Source of the DNA: DAIUCA01 sp964613675
GTDB lineage: Bacteria; Pseudomonadota; Gammaproteobacteria; Competibacterales; Competibacteraceae
Assembly (NCBI GenBank): GCA_964613675.1
Contig: CAZTIH010000045.1
Location: forward strand, 1 to 17,340
Direction: 5' to 3'
Length of the DNA: 17,340 bases
The position numbers and the translations under genes are program-made. Below are positions 7,589 to 14,974 of the stretch, piece after piece. Each line of letters begins with the position of its first letter. The stretch's first letter is position 1. Under the pieces are notes generated by a model. The model saw only the letters and a list, made by a program, of their open reading frames with translations. It did no database searches and was not told the origin of the DNA.

Positions 7589-8688
7589 CGCAATAATTGT
7601 TTCGCGATTTGGTCGCTCGGCAAGACGGTCGTTGCGCCCCCGCGCTGAATCAGTTCAGAGGGCATTCCGAATACCACANNNNNNNNNNGGGGCTTTTGGG
7701 TTTTCGGCGATGAGTAAGGAATGAGCACCTAATCGGTGATGGTTTTCCCGCCCCGCCGATGGAGTTCTGCCATCGCTTCTGCTCCATCGTGTCCCATTCC
7801 CGTTAACATGATGCCAATCAACTGGTTCGGCGAATAGAGATTCAAAGCGCTGCGCATGAGAATTTCTACAGAGGGATGCCAAATGTGTTGAGAACTCGCG
7901 GGTCTTGGGGAAGCCACCACGTATACTCCCCGACGACTCAAAGCCACATCGCTACTGCCTCGTGCAATATAAATATGACCGCTTTCTAAACTCATTGGCC
8001 GTCCCACTTCAACCACTTTTAGGGCACACAATGTATCCATGCGCTCGGCAAAGGGTGCGGTAAACGAAAGGGGCATGTGCTGCGCGATGATGATGGGCCA
8101 GGGAAAATTTTGGGGAATCAGGGGCAAAATTTCTTCCAAAGTGCGTGGCCCCCCTGTGGAAACTCCGATGACCACCAACCCTAAGTTCGTTGCCGTTGCC
8201 GCCGTAGGGGTTTGACGATCTCGATGAATTTTCGGCTCGGAATTCGCTTGACGAATCCGCTCTGTTAGCCCACGACTTTTCCGAATTTTTGCCTGGGTTG
8301 CGCAGCGTACTTTTTTAACCAACTCGTGAGAAATTTCGTTAACATTCAAAGAGATAGTGCCCCCTGGCTTACAGATGTAATCTACGGCGCCAAGACTCAG
8401 GGCTTCTAAAGTGGCTAGAGTCCCCTTTGAGGTCAGGGACGAAACCATCACGACGGGACAGGGATGCGTGACCATAATTCGACTCAATGCCGTCAATCCA
8501 TCCATATCGGGCATATTAATGTCGAGCGTGACCACATCGGGTTGGAAACGGGCGACATCCTGAATGGCCTCCGCACCATTACGGCTCGTTTGCACGGTAA
8601 ATTCATCTGTCGCTTCAAACAGTTGAACCAAATGTTTACGCATCAACGCGGAGTCATCGACAACTAAAAGTTTTATTTTCGGTTTCAT
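7573..8688 (-). CDS. cheB: Chemotaxis methylesterase/deamidase CheB, frame interrupted
   Basis: CheB removes receptor methyl groups and is activated by CheA-dependent phosphorylation. The receiver domain (1-125) has acidic residues at 11-12, phospho-acceptor Asp56 (VTLDINMPDMDG) and Lys108. The esterase domain has the catalytic triad Ser177 (GVSTGGP), His204 (AQHMP) and Asp301 (TGMGHDGAEAM). The frame closes early at TAG 7729-7731, just after RRGGKTITD. The true C-terminus continues in another frame: LLIAENPKA, the N gap, then VVFGMPSELIQRGGATTVLP to TAA at 7573-7575. The break is either a lost base at 7735-7736 or a 29-base insertion (7709-7737). ATG 8686-8688 has no clear Shine-Dalgarno. 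It is the first gene of the chemosensory run, 104 bases after the phosphoesterase gene. All catalytic residues lie before the break. Confidence 0.92.
7679..7688. other. Assembly gap of ten Ns inside cheB
   Basis: Ten unknown bases interrupt the 3' part of cheB. On the minus strand, joining the flanks with all Ns removed gives AENPKAPVVFGMP, the same length as the canonical CheB segment (for example IAQNEASCVVFGMP as I recall it from E. coli). The Ns therefore look like a scaffold spacer with no real missing sequence. Confidence 0.95.
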
Positions 8689-8792
8689 TTTTGTGTTTCG
8701 GTGCTGATTCAGGACAGGAATGGCCCCAGTGTTACGCTGCTGTTCACCTTCATCGGGCAGCCTGACCGAAATTTTATGGATAAATCCGAAAC

Positions 8793-9758
8793 TTAGGAAG
8801 TCGCGACTTTCAACTCAACTTGTAGTAAATCCCAAGTGTCTGCTTGCCGACGGAGCCATGCCACACGTTCGGGATGGGCGCTGTTCAATACCCAATGATT
8901 CAGAAATCCGTTCGGGTCGCGCCACGCACATTCGTGACGATTTCGCGGAGTGTGTCCTACAATAATAATTGCATCAGTTGTCAGTTTCAAAGCATGACGT
9001 AGCTGGATTAAATCGGCGTTGTCGTAACCGTTGACAAATTGCCAGCTTCTCGGTCGCACCCAGATCAAATCCCGCGCAATCTCCGGGTAAGACCTTGCGT
9101 CAATCAACATTTGTCGATCTAAATCAGCGGTTCGCGGGGGACCGGCATGGCAAGCGATAAAATCGTTTCCACAGGCGATGAGGGGAGACAATTCGTAAAA
9201 TCGGGCCATTTCGTTGCGATAGGAGCGTCCCCGAAGCCGAATCAAGGCTCTTTCCCACAGCAAATTTTGTTGAACCCCGGCCTTCATCACCTTCGGGTCA
9301 AAGCTGTCATGGTTGCCCAAAAGATAATGCACTTGTTGCGGAAAACGCCCTTTCAGGGTCAATACAAGATCCATCAACAGCACGGAATTCTCCATCGACG
9401 CCATGTCCCCCGGGGATTCGCTGTGAATTCCATCGCCAAGTATCAGTAGATGACCGCTGCCGTCGATGAGCCGATCGAGAAAATTGTCATAAATTAAAAT
9501 CGCCATAAGATTGTGGATCATTCCATGTAAATCCGCCACGACAGCCAAGGAGTTAACTTGAGATAACTCGAGCAATGCCCCGACTTCGCCGTCCCATCCT
9601 CGGGGGCGCAGCGTTTCTTGGGCGAGGATGACATTGACCAACTGCAACCGCTTAAGGGCCAGGGGCGACGGCAAGATCGAGAGGCTAGACATCCCGTAAA
9701 TATCGAGAAATTTACCCAAACACAGGCGCTGCTCGGGGGAAACTTGAGAGAGATTCAT
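8793..9758 (-). CDS. PPP-type calcineurin-like metallophosphoesterase
   Basis: The protein has 321 residues. The two-metal signature of the calcineurin-like fold appears in order: Asp76 and His78 (VADLHGM), Asp109 (ILGDGIHSE), Asn149-His150 (LLGNHDS), His204 (ACHAG) and His269 (IVGHTP). This fits a Ser/Thr protein phosphatase-like (PPP) or related bacterial enzyme. The usual D-R-G after GD is replaced by H-S-E, so the substrate may be something other than phosphoproteins. No signal peptide or membrane segment is visible, so it should be cytoplasmic. Residues 1-60 form a helical extension before the catalytic domain. ATG 9756-9758 was used; the ribosome site is weak. It lies 104 bases upstream of cheB on the same strand, so co-transcription with the chemosensory genes is possible but unproven. 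Confidence 0.85.
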   Translation of the reverse strand: MNLSQVSPEQRLCLGKFLDIYGMSSLSILPSPLALKRLQLVNVILAQETLRPRGWDGEVGALLELSQVNSLAVVADLHGMIHNLMAILIYDNFLDRLIDGSGHLLILGDGIHSESPGDMASMENSVLLMDLVLTLKGRFPQQVHYLLGNHDSFDPKVMKAGVQQNLLWERALIRLRGRSYRNEMARFYELSPLIACGNDFIACHAGPPRTADLDRQMLIDARSYPEIARDLIWVRPRSWQFVNGYDNADLIQLRHALKLTTDAIIIVGHTPRNRHECAWRDPNGFLNHWVLNSAHPERVAWLRRQADTWDLLQVELKVATS

Positions 9759-9809
9759 AGCGTAAACGGGGTTTATGGAAAGGGATTTCCGAACGCTGAA
9801 CGCTGAGGG

Positions 9810-9828
9810 TCGGGGTTTAAGGCCCCGA
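9810..9828. other. Short inverted repeat between purH and the phosphoesterase gene
   Basis: TCGGGG and CCCCGA form a perfect 6-bp stem around a 7-base loop, 36 bases past the purH stop codon. On the minus (transcribed) strand no T-run follows, so it is not a canonical intrinsic terminator. It may stabilise the purH mRNA end or help Rho-dependent termination. A small tandem repeat (AACGCTG twice, 9792-9805) lies beside it. Confidence 0.3.
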
Positions 9829-9863
9829 TTTCAGAACGCGATGCGAGGGAATGACTCGCTGGG

Positions 9864-11414
9864 TTAGTGTTTAAAATGCCGTCGGTGTGCGAACACCATG
9901 GCGATATTTTTAGCGATGGCTGCCTCGATCACTTCGCCATCTCGCACAGAACCGCCGGGCTGGACGATGGCGCGAATGCCAAATTGCGCTGCGTAGTCCA
10001 CCAAATCGCGAAAGGGGATAAATCCATCGGAAGCCATCACCGTTCCTCGGGGGGAAAATCCGAAGTGTTCGGCGTTGGCAATGGCGATTTTAGCGGCGCC
10101 AATGCGGTTGGGCTGTCCCGATCCGATCCCTATCGTCATCTGATTTTGGGCAAGCACGATAGCGTTAGACTTGACCGAGAAACACACTTTCCAAGCAAAT
10201 TCAAGGTCTTGCCAATCTTTTTCCGTGAGTTCATGGGGGGTTTTGCATTCTGCATCTGCCAAACTAGGCCGCTGATCTTGACGCTGTACGGCCAAATAGT
10301 TCTGAAACAGGGTCTTCATTTCGATCGGTGCGGCGGCGCTTTCGTCCTTTTGGTATTGAAGCAACTTCAATTTTTTACGGGTTTGCAGCAGTTGCAAGGC
10401 TTCTGACGAGAAGTGCGGTGCGACGATCAGTTCTACAAAATGTTGTCCCAACGCGGCGGCGGTCTCGATCTCTACGGGGCGATTAAACGCCATCACCCCG
10501 CCGAAAGCAGAAGTCGGGTCGGTTTTGAAGGCCGTCTCATAGGCGTCTTTTAGAGATGCTTTGACAGCAACACCACAAGGCGTGGCATGTTTTACGATGG
10601 TGCAGGCGGGTTCGGCAAAGTTCGACACACATTCTGCTGCGCTATGTGCATCGACGAGATTATTAAAGGAAATATCGCCTTTCAGAACCTGTAAGGTCGC
10701 GGTTTCCAGATTCGTCTGTTTGTAGAGGGCGGCGGGTTGATGTGGATTTTCCCCGTAGCGCAACGCCATGATTTTGTTGCCAATTACGGTGCTTTGCTCG
10801 GGGAGTTCATCAGAGGACTGCCCTTGTTTGAAGGCGACAATTTTGTCGAGCTCACTCACGATTTCTGCGTCGTAACGGGCAATGTGCTGAAAAGCTTTTT
10901 GTGCCCACTTCAGACGCTGCAATTCGTTGATCGTCCCCGTTTCAGAAAATTCTTTGATGAAGTCTGCATAGTCTTCTGGGGAGGTTAACACGACGGTGTG
11001 GGCGTAATTTTTAGCCGCGCTACGCACCATCGTCGGCCCTCCAATGTCGATTTGCTGAATAATTTCGGCAATCTCTGCATCTGAATTCACGGCGGAATGG
11101 GGATGAGTTGCATAGAAATTGACGATCAGAAAGTCGATTTTGGGAATGTCTTGTTCGGTAATTTCGGCGAGTTCAGCGGGGGTGCCGAGTAATCCTCCGT
11201 GAATTTTGGGATGCAGCGTTTTGACTTTGCCGCCCAACATTTCGGGAAACCCCGTGTAATCCGCCACTTTAGTCGCTTCAATGCCCTGTTCCACTAATTG
11301 CTGATGGGTTCCCCCGCTCGACAAAATCTCCACGCCCCGCGCCCGCAGACAGGTTGCAAGTTCAATTACGCCACTTTTGTCGTAAACGCTGATGATGGCT
11401 TTTTTAGGCGTCAC
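9864..11414 (-). CDS. purH: Bifunctional AICAR formyltransferase / IMP cyclohydrolase
   Basis: PurH catalyses the last two steps of purine synthesis: formyl transfer from 10-formyl-THF to AICAR, then ring closure to IMP. The protein has 516 residues, the expected length. The N-terminal MGS-like cyclohydrolase domain shows ALISVYDKSG-type AIISVYDKSGV, SSGGTHQQL, PEMLGGKVKTLHPKIHGGLL and NFYATHP. The C-terminal transformylase domain has ENPHQPAALY, FNNLVDAHSAAE, the catalytic Lys-His pair in VKHATPCGVAV, SAFGGVMAFN, VKSNAIVLA, IGIGSGQPNR and SDGFIPFRD, and ends at VFAHRRHFKH. The start is GTG at 11412-11414 with AGAGAG eight bases upstream. It follows trmB by 18 bases on the same strand, so the two are probably one transcript. 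The frame is clean over its whole length. Confidence 0.97.
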   Translation of the reverse strand: MTPKKAIISVYDKSGVIELATCLRARGVEILSSGGTHQQLVEQGIEATKVADYTGFPEMLGGKVKTLHPKIHGGLLGTPAELAEITEQDIPKIDFLIVNFYATHPHSAVNSDAEIAEIIQQIDIGGPTMVRSAAKNYAHTVVLTSPEDYADFIKEFSETGTINELQRLKWAQKAFQHIARYDAEIVSELDKIVAFKQGQSSDELPEQSTVIGNKIMALRYGENPHQPAALYKQTNLETATLQVLKGDISFNNLVDAHSAAECVSNFAEPACTIVKHATPCGVAVKASLKDAYETAFKTDPTSAFGGVMAFNRPVEIETAAALGQHFVELIVAPHFSSEALQLLQTRKKLKLLQYQKDESAAAPIEMKTLFQNYLAVQRQDQRPSLADAECKTPHELTEKDWQDLEFAWKVCFSVKSNAIVLAQNQMTIGIGSGQPNRIGAAKIAIANAEHFGFSPRGTVMASDGFIPFRDLVDYAAQFGIRAIVQPGGSVRDGEVIEAAIAKNIAMVFAHRRHFKH

Positions 11415-11432
11415 AGAAGGTTCTCTCTTAGG

Positions 11433-12071
11433 TTAGGGGTATTTCTGAATGATAAAACTATGGCTATTGGGATGTCTTAGACGTCCGCGACGCTCATATT
11501 TTGAAGGTAACAGTTCAAAATCTTTGGGTTGCCAAGTCAATTTTTCAGCCGCTGCGAGGTTCTGCAAAAGTTTAGCGATGTCCTGCCCATACGCTATCGC
11601 ATCGGTCTTAATCAGCAACTTTCCCGTCGTACAGAGCTTTGTCAGCGAAGTTAGCAGAAATAATTCGTCGATGAGCCGTCGGGACTGATGACGATGTTTT
11701 CCCCAAGGATCGGAATACAAGATGCGGATTTCGGAGAATTGCGCGTCCTCGGTAAGGGGATAGAACAGTCGTGCATCGCCGTGAAATAGCCGAACGTTGG
11801 GGGGAAAATCGGCTTTTTGTAGGGCGGTCAGCGTATTAATCACGCCAACTTGGTAGATTTCTACGCCGACAAAATGCGTGTTCGGATCGTGTCGCGCCGA
11901 CTGCACCAACACTTCGCCATCTCCAAACCCGATTTCTAGGACAATCGGTCGTGCAGCCCCAAAAATTTCGTTAAAACATAGGGTTGGAGAATGGTTAGGA
12001 ATCAAGTAAGGCAGATGGAGGGGGGCATTCCAGAGGGAGTTTTGTTTTTTCTGCTTATTTTTAGAACGCAT
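11433..12071 (-). CDS. trmB: tRNA (guanine-N7-)-methyltransferase, divergent
   Basis: TrmB uses SAM to make m7G46 in the tRNA variable loop. The SAM motif VLEIGFGDGEVLVQSAR (canonical E-I-G-x-G-x-G) is followed by FVGVEIY, VRLFHGDAR and the signature LYSDPWGKHRHQSRRLI, a variant of the family's F-P-D-P-W-x-K-x-R-H-x-K-R-R. The end SKYERRGRLRHPNSHSFII carries the C-terminal S-x-Y-E-x-[RK]-[AG] motif. I start at ATG 12069-12071 (212 residues). An in-frame TTG at 12137 would add a lysine-rich, unconserved tail and reach almost to the tRNA gene. The length and lost N-terminal motifs mark it as a divergent TrmB. It is divergent from the tRNA-Gly gene and upstream of purH. The RNA-methyltransferase assignment is firm; the exact site is by family. 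Confidence 0.9.
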   Translation of the reverse strand: MRSKNKQKKQNSLWNAPLHLPYLIPNHSPTLCFNEIFGAARPIVLEIGFGDGEVLVQSARHDPNTHFVGVEIYQVGVINTLTALQKADFPPNVRLFHGDARLFYPLTEDAQFSEIRILYSDPWGKHRHQSRRLIDELFLLTSLTKLCTTGKLLIKTDAIAYGQDIAKLLQNLAAAEKLTWQPKDFELLPSKYERRGRLRHPNSHSFIIQKYP

Positions 12072-12098
12072 AGTTTTATCAAAAAAATCGTTTTTTAT

Positions 12099-12127
12099 TT
12101 GCTTGTGAAAAAGGATACCCCTAGCAT
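12099..12127 (+). promoter_or_regulatory. Probable tRNA-Gly promoter
   Basis: TTGCTT (12099-12104) and TAGCAT (12122-12127) are spaced by 17 bases and would start transcription near 12134, six bases before the mature tRNA 5' end. The boxes match the sigma-70 consensus only in part (3/6 and 4/6), but spacing and position fit. Confidence 0.4.
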
Positions 12128-12139
12128 CAGAATTCAAAT

Positions 12140-12210
12140 GCGGGTGTAGTTCAATGGTAGAACTTCAGCTTCCCAAGCTGATAGCGTGGGTTCGATTCCC
12201 ATCACCCGCT
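12140..12210 (+). tRNA. tRNA-Gly (anticodon CCC)
   Basis: The acceptor stem GCGGGTG pairs fully with CACCCGC and the discriminator is T. The D arm (GTTCAATGGTAGAAC), anticodon stem TCAGC/GCTGA with loop TTCCCAA (anticodon CCC), short variable loop and T arm (TGGG-TTCGATT-CCCA) are all present. Length is 71 bases and CCA is not encoded. It reads GGG codons. It is the kind of tRNA gene often used as an integration site, and mobile-element-like scars lie just downstream. Confidence 0.97.
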
Positions 12211-12291
12211 TAGGTTTCTTCAGGGGTTTCAACGAAATTCCCCGTCGGTTCGAGCCGTTTTCGCTACAATCTTGTGTGCAGAATGTGCGCA

Positions 12292-12366
12292 ATGCCCAAG
12301 CGAATTGAACTTACAGACGCCAAAATCGGGGCCATACCGTTCGTGTCTGAATCTCATCAGGGATAG
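12292..12366 (+). pseudogene. Possible 5' remnant of a phage-type integrase gene
   Basis: ATG at 12292 opens MPKRIELTDAKIGAIPF and stops at TAG 12364-12366 after 24 residues. This start resembles the N-termini of many tyrosine-recombinase (DUF4102-like or phage integrase) proteins, which often begin with a short basic stretch, an L-T-D-x-x-I motif and A-L/I-P. It lies 81 bases after a tRNA gene, the classical location. The stretch is very short, so chance similarity cannot be excluded. Confidence 0.25.
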
Positions 12367-12430
12367 AACCCCACCAAGTTTTCCAAGCTAAAACGCTTTG
12401 TTCACCCCAATAAAGATGCTGGAACGTTAC

Positions 12431-12467
12431 CGAATCCCCGTCCTTCAGGGCGGGAAGGGTGTTAATT
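12431..12467 (+). mobile_element. Solo IS200/IS605-type right-end hairpin (TnpB element scar)
   Basis: CCCGTCC (12437-12443) pairs with GGGCGGG (12448-12454) around a TTCA loop, with one G-T wobble. It is preceded by GAATC and followed by AAGGGTGTTAA. This arrangement is typical of the right end of IS200/IS605 and IS607 elements carrying tnpB, where it also forms the 3' end of the TnpB guide-RNA scaffold. No tnpA or tnpB coding sequence remains on either strand nearby, so this would be a decayed scar or a solo end. Orientation suggests the element lay to the left. Identification is by recognised pattern, without a database match. Confidence 0.5.
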
Positions 12468-12625
12468 ACTCATCAGCCCACAAGCAGCACAGCGTTTTCA
12501 CTATCCGTTCCTCTCTTCATAGAAATCATCAATCGCCTCATTTGAAACGATCAAATTCACTAACTTTTCAATGATTACTATGCTGCCTGCCGTTGCATAC
12601 CCAACCACCAAAGGCGCATTACACT

Positions 12626-14860
12626 ATGAAAGTTAGAACGCTATCCCTCGCATTGATGCTTGCCCTTTCTCCCCTGACACAGGCAGAGAATTACGGCCCC
12701 GCCGCCACACAACCCCGCCAAACTGCCATGACCAATCAAGATTGGTGGCCCAACCGACTTGATTTATCCCTCCTCCGCCAACACAACCCGGCATCTAATC
12801 CCATGGGATCGGATTTTAATTATGCCGAGGCGTTTATGAGCCTTGACTTGGACGCCGTCAAAAAAGACCTCGCCGCCACGCTAACCACATCGCAAGATTG
12901 GTGGCCCGCCGACTTTGGCAATTACGGCCCACTCTTTATTCGGATGGCCTGGCATAGCGCGGGTACCTATCGCACCTTGGACGGTCGTGGCGGTGCCGAA
13001 GGGGCACAACAGCGGTTTGATCCCATCAATAATTGGCCAGACAATGTTAGCTTGGATAAAGCCCGTCGCTTGCTGTGGCCCATCAAACAGAAATATGGCG
13101 CCCGCATTTCTTGGGGGGATCTCATGGTCTTGGCCGGCACCGTGGCGATGGAGTCTATGGGAATGGAAACTTTTGGCTTCGCTGGGGGGCGGGCCGATGA
13201 CTGGGAACCTGATTTGGTTTACTGGGGCCCCGAAAGTAATTGGTTAGGCGATCAGCGCCACCAAGACGAGGGTCAACTCGAACGTCCCCTCGCTGCAGTA
13301 GAAATGGGGCTAATTTATGTAAATCCAGAAGGGCCAAACGGGAATCCCGACCCCCTTGCCGCCGCCCATGGCATCCGCGAAACCTTTGCCCGCATGGGGA
13401 TGAACGATGAAGAAACCGTCGCACTGATTGCTGGCGGCCACACCTTTGGTAAAGCCCATGGCGCTCATCCTCCCGCCGATTGCCTCGGGCCAGATCCGGT
13501 CAGTGCCCCGCTCGAAGCACAAGGATTGGGTTGGCACAACACCTGTGGTAAAGGCAACGCGGAGGACACCATCACAAGTGGCATCGAAGGGGCCTGGACC
13601 TCAAGTCCAACGACATTTACGAGTCAATACCTCTCAAACCTCTTTGGGTGGACTTGGGTGCAGACCCGAAGCCCAGCCGGGGCCGTTCAATGGATTCCTT
13701 CGGATCCGTCCGCATCTGCATTGGTCCCCGACGCCCATATCCAGGGCAAACGTCATGCCCCCATCATGTTCACCACCGACCTTTCCCTGCGATTTGACCC
13801 ACAATATGAGCCAATTGCCCGTCGCTTTTTAGAAGTTCCCAAGGAATTTGAACGCGCTTTTGCGAAAGCCTGGTTTAAGTTGACCCATCGCGACCTTGGA
13901 CCCCGCACGCGCTACCTTGGCGCGGATGTGCCCGATGTGGATTTACTGTGGCAAGACCCGATTCCCGCCGTGAATCACGCGCTGATCGATGAACAAGACA
14001 TTGAAATGCTTAAGGTTCAGGTGATGGAGACCGAATTAACGCCCGCTGAACTCATTCGCACCGCTTGGGCTTCGGCTGCCTCGTTTCGTGGGAGTGACAT
14101 GCGGGGAGGTGCTAACGGGGCACGGGTTCGTTTAGTCCCTCAGAAAGACTGGGTCGCCAATGATCCCAGCGAACTTGCCAAAGTCCTGGCTACACTTGAG
14201 GGCATTCAACACGCTTTCAACACGAATCAGGAAAACGATAAAAAAGTTTCCTTGGCCGATCTGATTGTGCTTGCAGGGACGGCTGCCGTTGAAGCAGCGG
14301 CAAAAGCAGGTGGCGTTGAGATCAATATTCCGTTCACGCCCGGTCGTATGGATGCGTCCCAAGAGATGACCGACCCCGAATCCTTTGCCGTAATGGAGCC
14401 TAAAGCGGATGGGTTTCGGAACTACTACAGTGACATGGCCCCGATGTCTCCCATCGAAATGTTGGTGGACAAAGCCAATCTGTTGACCCTTAGTGCGCCC
14501 GAAATGACGGTGTTGGTCGGGGGGTTGCGGGCACTCAATGCCAATACGGGCGGTACCCCCCACGGCGTGTTTACCCATCAACCGGGCACGCTGTCGAATG
14601 ACTTTTTTGTCCATTTGCTCGACATGTCCACCGTGTGGTCAAAATCTTCTACAGAAGGCGTTTACGAAGGTCACGACCGTGCAACGGAACAACTCAAGTG
14701 GACCGCGACCCCCGTGGATCTGGTCTTTGGCTCAAACTCTGAGCTACGGGCCATTGCCGAATACTACGCAAGTGCCGACATCAAGGCGCAGTTTATCCAA
14801 GACTTCGTTAAAGCATGGGTTAAGGTCATGGAACTCGACCGTTTCGATCAGAAAATCTAA
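12626..14860 (+). CDS. katG: Catalase-peroxidase with export signal
   Basis: KatG is a haem enzyme that disproportionates hydrogen peroxide and has peroxidase activity. The protein has 744 residues from ATG 12626; an in-frame TTG at 12593 would put 11 residues before the signal peptide. Residues 1-20 form a signal peptide (Lys/Arg start, hydrophobic core, cleavage after LTQA), so export to the periplasm is expected, as in KatP-type enzymes. The distal site has Arg106, Trp109 and His110 (FIRMAWHSAGTY). Tyr231 (GLIYVNPEGP) and Met257 (FARMGM) complete the Met-Tyr-Trp adduct needed for catalase activity. The proximal His is 272 (GGHTFGKAHG). The second, haem-less domain (about 430-744) is complete. 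All catalytic residues are present. It is followed by a terminator and then oxyR, which suggests peroxide-responsive control. Confidence 0.97.
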   Translation: MKVRTLSLALMLALSPLTQAENYGPAATQPRQTAMTNQDWWPNRLDLSLLRQHNPASNPMGSDFNYAEAFMSLDLDAVKKDLAATLTTSQDWWPADFGNYGPLFIRMAWHSAGTYRTLDGRGGAEGAQQRFDPINNWPDNVSLDKARRLLWPIKQKYGARISWGDLMVLAGTVAMESMGMETFGFAGGRADDWEPDLVYWGPESNWLGDQRHQDEGQLERPLAAVEMGLIYVNPEGPNGNPDPLAAAHGIRETFARMGMNDEETVALIAGGHTFGKAHGAHPPADCLGPDPVSAPLEAQGLGWHNTCGKGNAEDTITSGIEGAWTSSPTTFTSQYLSNLFGWTWVQTRSPAGAVQWIPSDPSASALVPDAHIQGKRHAPIMFTTDLSLRFDPQYEPIARRFLEVPKEFERAFAKAWFKLTHRDLGPRTRYLGADVPDVDLLWQDPIPAVNHALIDEQDIEMLKVQVMETELTPAELIRTAWASAASFRGSDMRGGANGARVRLVPQKDWVANDPSELAKVLATLEGIQHAFNTNQENDKKVSLADLIVLAGTAAVEAAAKAGGVEINIPFTPGRMDASQEMTDPESFAVMEPKADGFRNYYSDMAPMSPIEMLVDKANLLTLSAPEMTVLVGGLRALNANTGGTPHGVFTHQPGTLSNDFFVHLLDMSTVWSKSSTEGVYEGHDRATEQLKWTATPVDLVFGSNSELRAIAEYYASADIKAQFIQDFVKAWVKVMELDRFDQKI

Positions 14861-14907
14861 TCCCGTATCCATTGCCATTGGGTTCTGAAAATCGATGACG
14901 CAAAACG

Positions 14908-14937
14908 CCCCCAGAGACGCTGGGGGTTTCTCCTTTA
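14908..14937 (+). terminator. Intrinsic terminator of katG
   Basis: CCCCCAG (14908-14914) and CTGGGGG (14920-14926) form a perfect 7-bp GC-rich stem with an AGACG loop, followed by TTTCTCCTTT. It starts 47 bases past the katG stop. The U-tract is interrupted by C but the stem is strong. Confidence 0.8.
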
Positions 14938-14974
14938 TCCATGCCAATGCCTATGAAGTTAGTGCACAGATGAG

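Larger units (their letters stand above)
12211..12625. other. 415-base region between tRNA-Gly and katG
   Basis: No complete gene is visible here. It holds an imperfect inverted repeat soon after the tRNA (GGGGTTTC / GAAATTCCCC, 12223-12243, no T-run), a short integrase-like ORF start (12292-12366), a TnpB-type hairpin (12437-12454), and then about 150 AT-richer bases that must contain the katG promoter. TACTAT lies about 40 bases before the katG ATG and could be a -10 box, but no -35 box fits it well. I saw no full OxyR tetranucleotide pattern (ATAG/CTAT at 7-base spacing); CTAT and ATAG occur at a 14-base spacing only. Confidence 0.6.

Noticed and set aside
9792..9828. Intrinsic terminator for purH
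   Set aside because: The 6-bp stem is real, but no T-run follows on the transcribed strand.
12223..12243. Terminator directly after tRNA-Gly
   Set aside because: The stem is bulged (GGGGTTTC / GAAATTCCCC) and no T-run follows.
12484..12525. Possible OxyR operator before katG (CTAT and ATAG tetranucleotides)
   Set aside because: The OxyR pattern needs four tetranucleotides at 7-base spacing. Only one CTAT and one ATAG occur, 14 bases apart.
12593..12625. Upstream TTG start for katG
   Set aside because: It would put 11 polar residues before the signal peptide and has no good ribosome site; ATG 12626 begins exactly at the signal peptide.
14132..14614. 160-codon open frame antisense to katG
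   Set aside because: It is a mirror frame of the intact katG C-terminal domain, with no recognisable motif or ribosome site.
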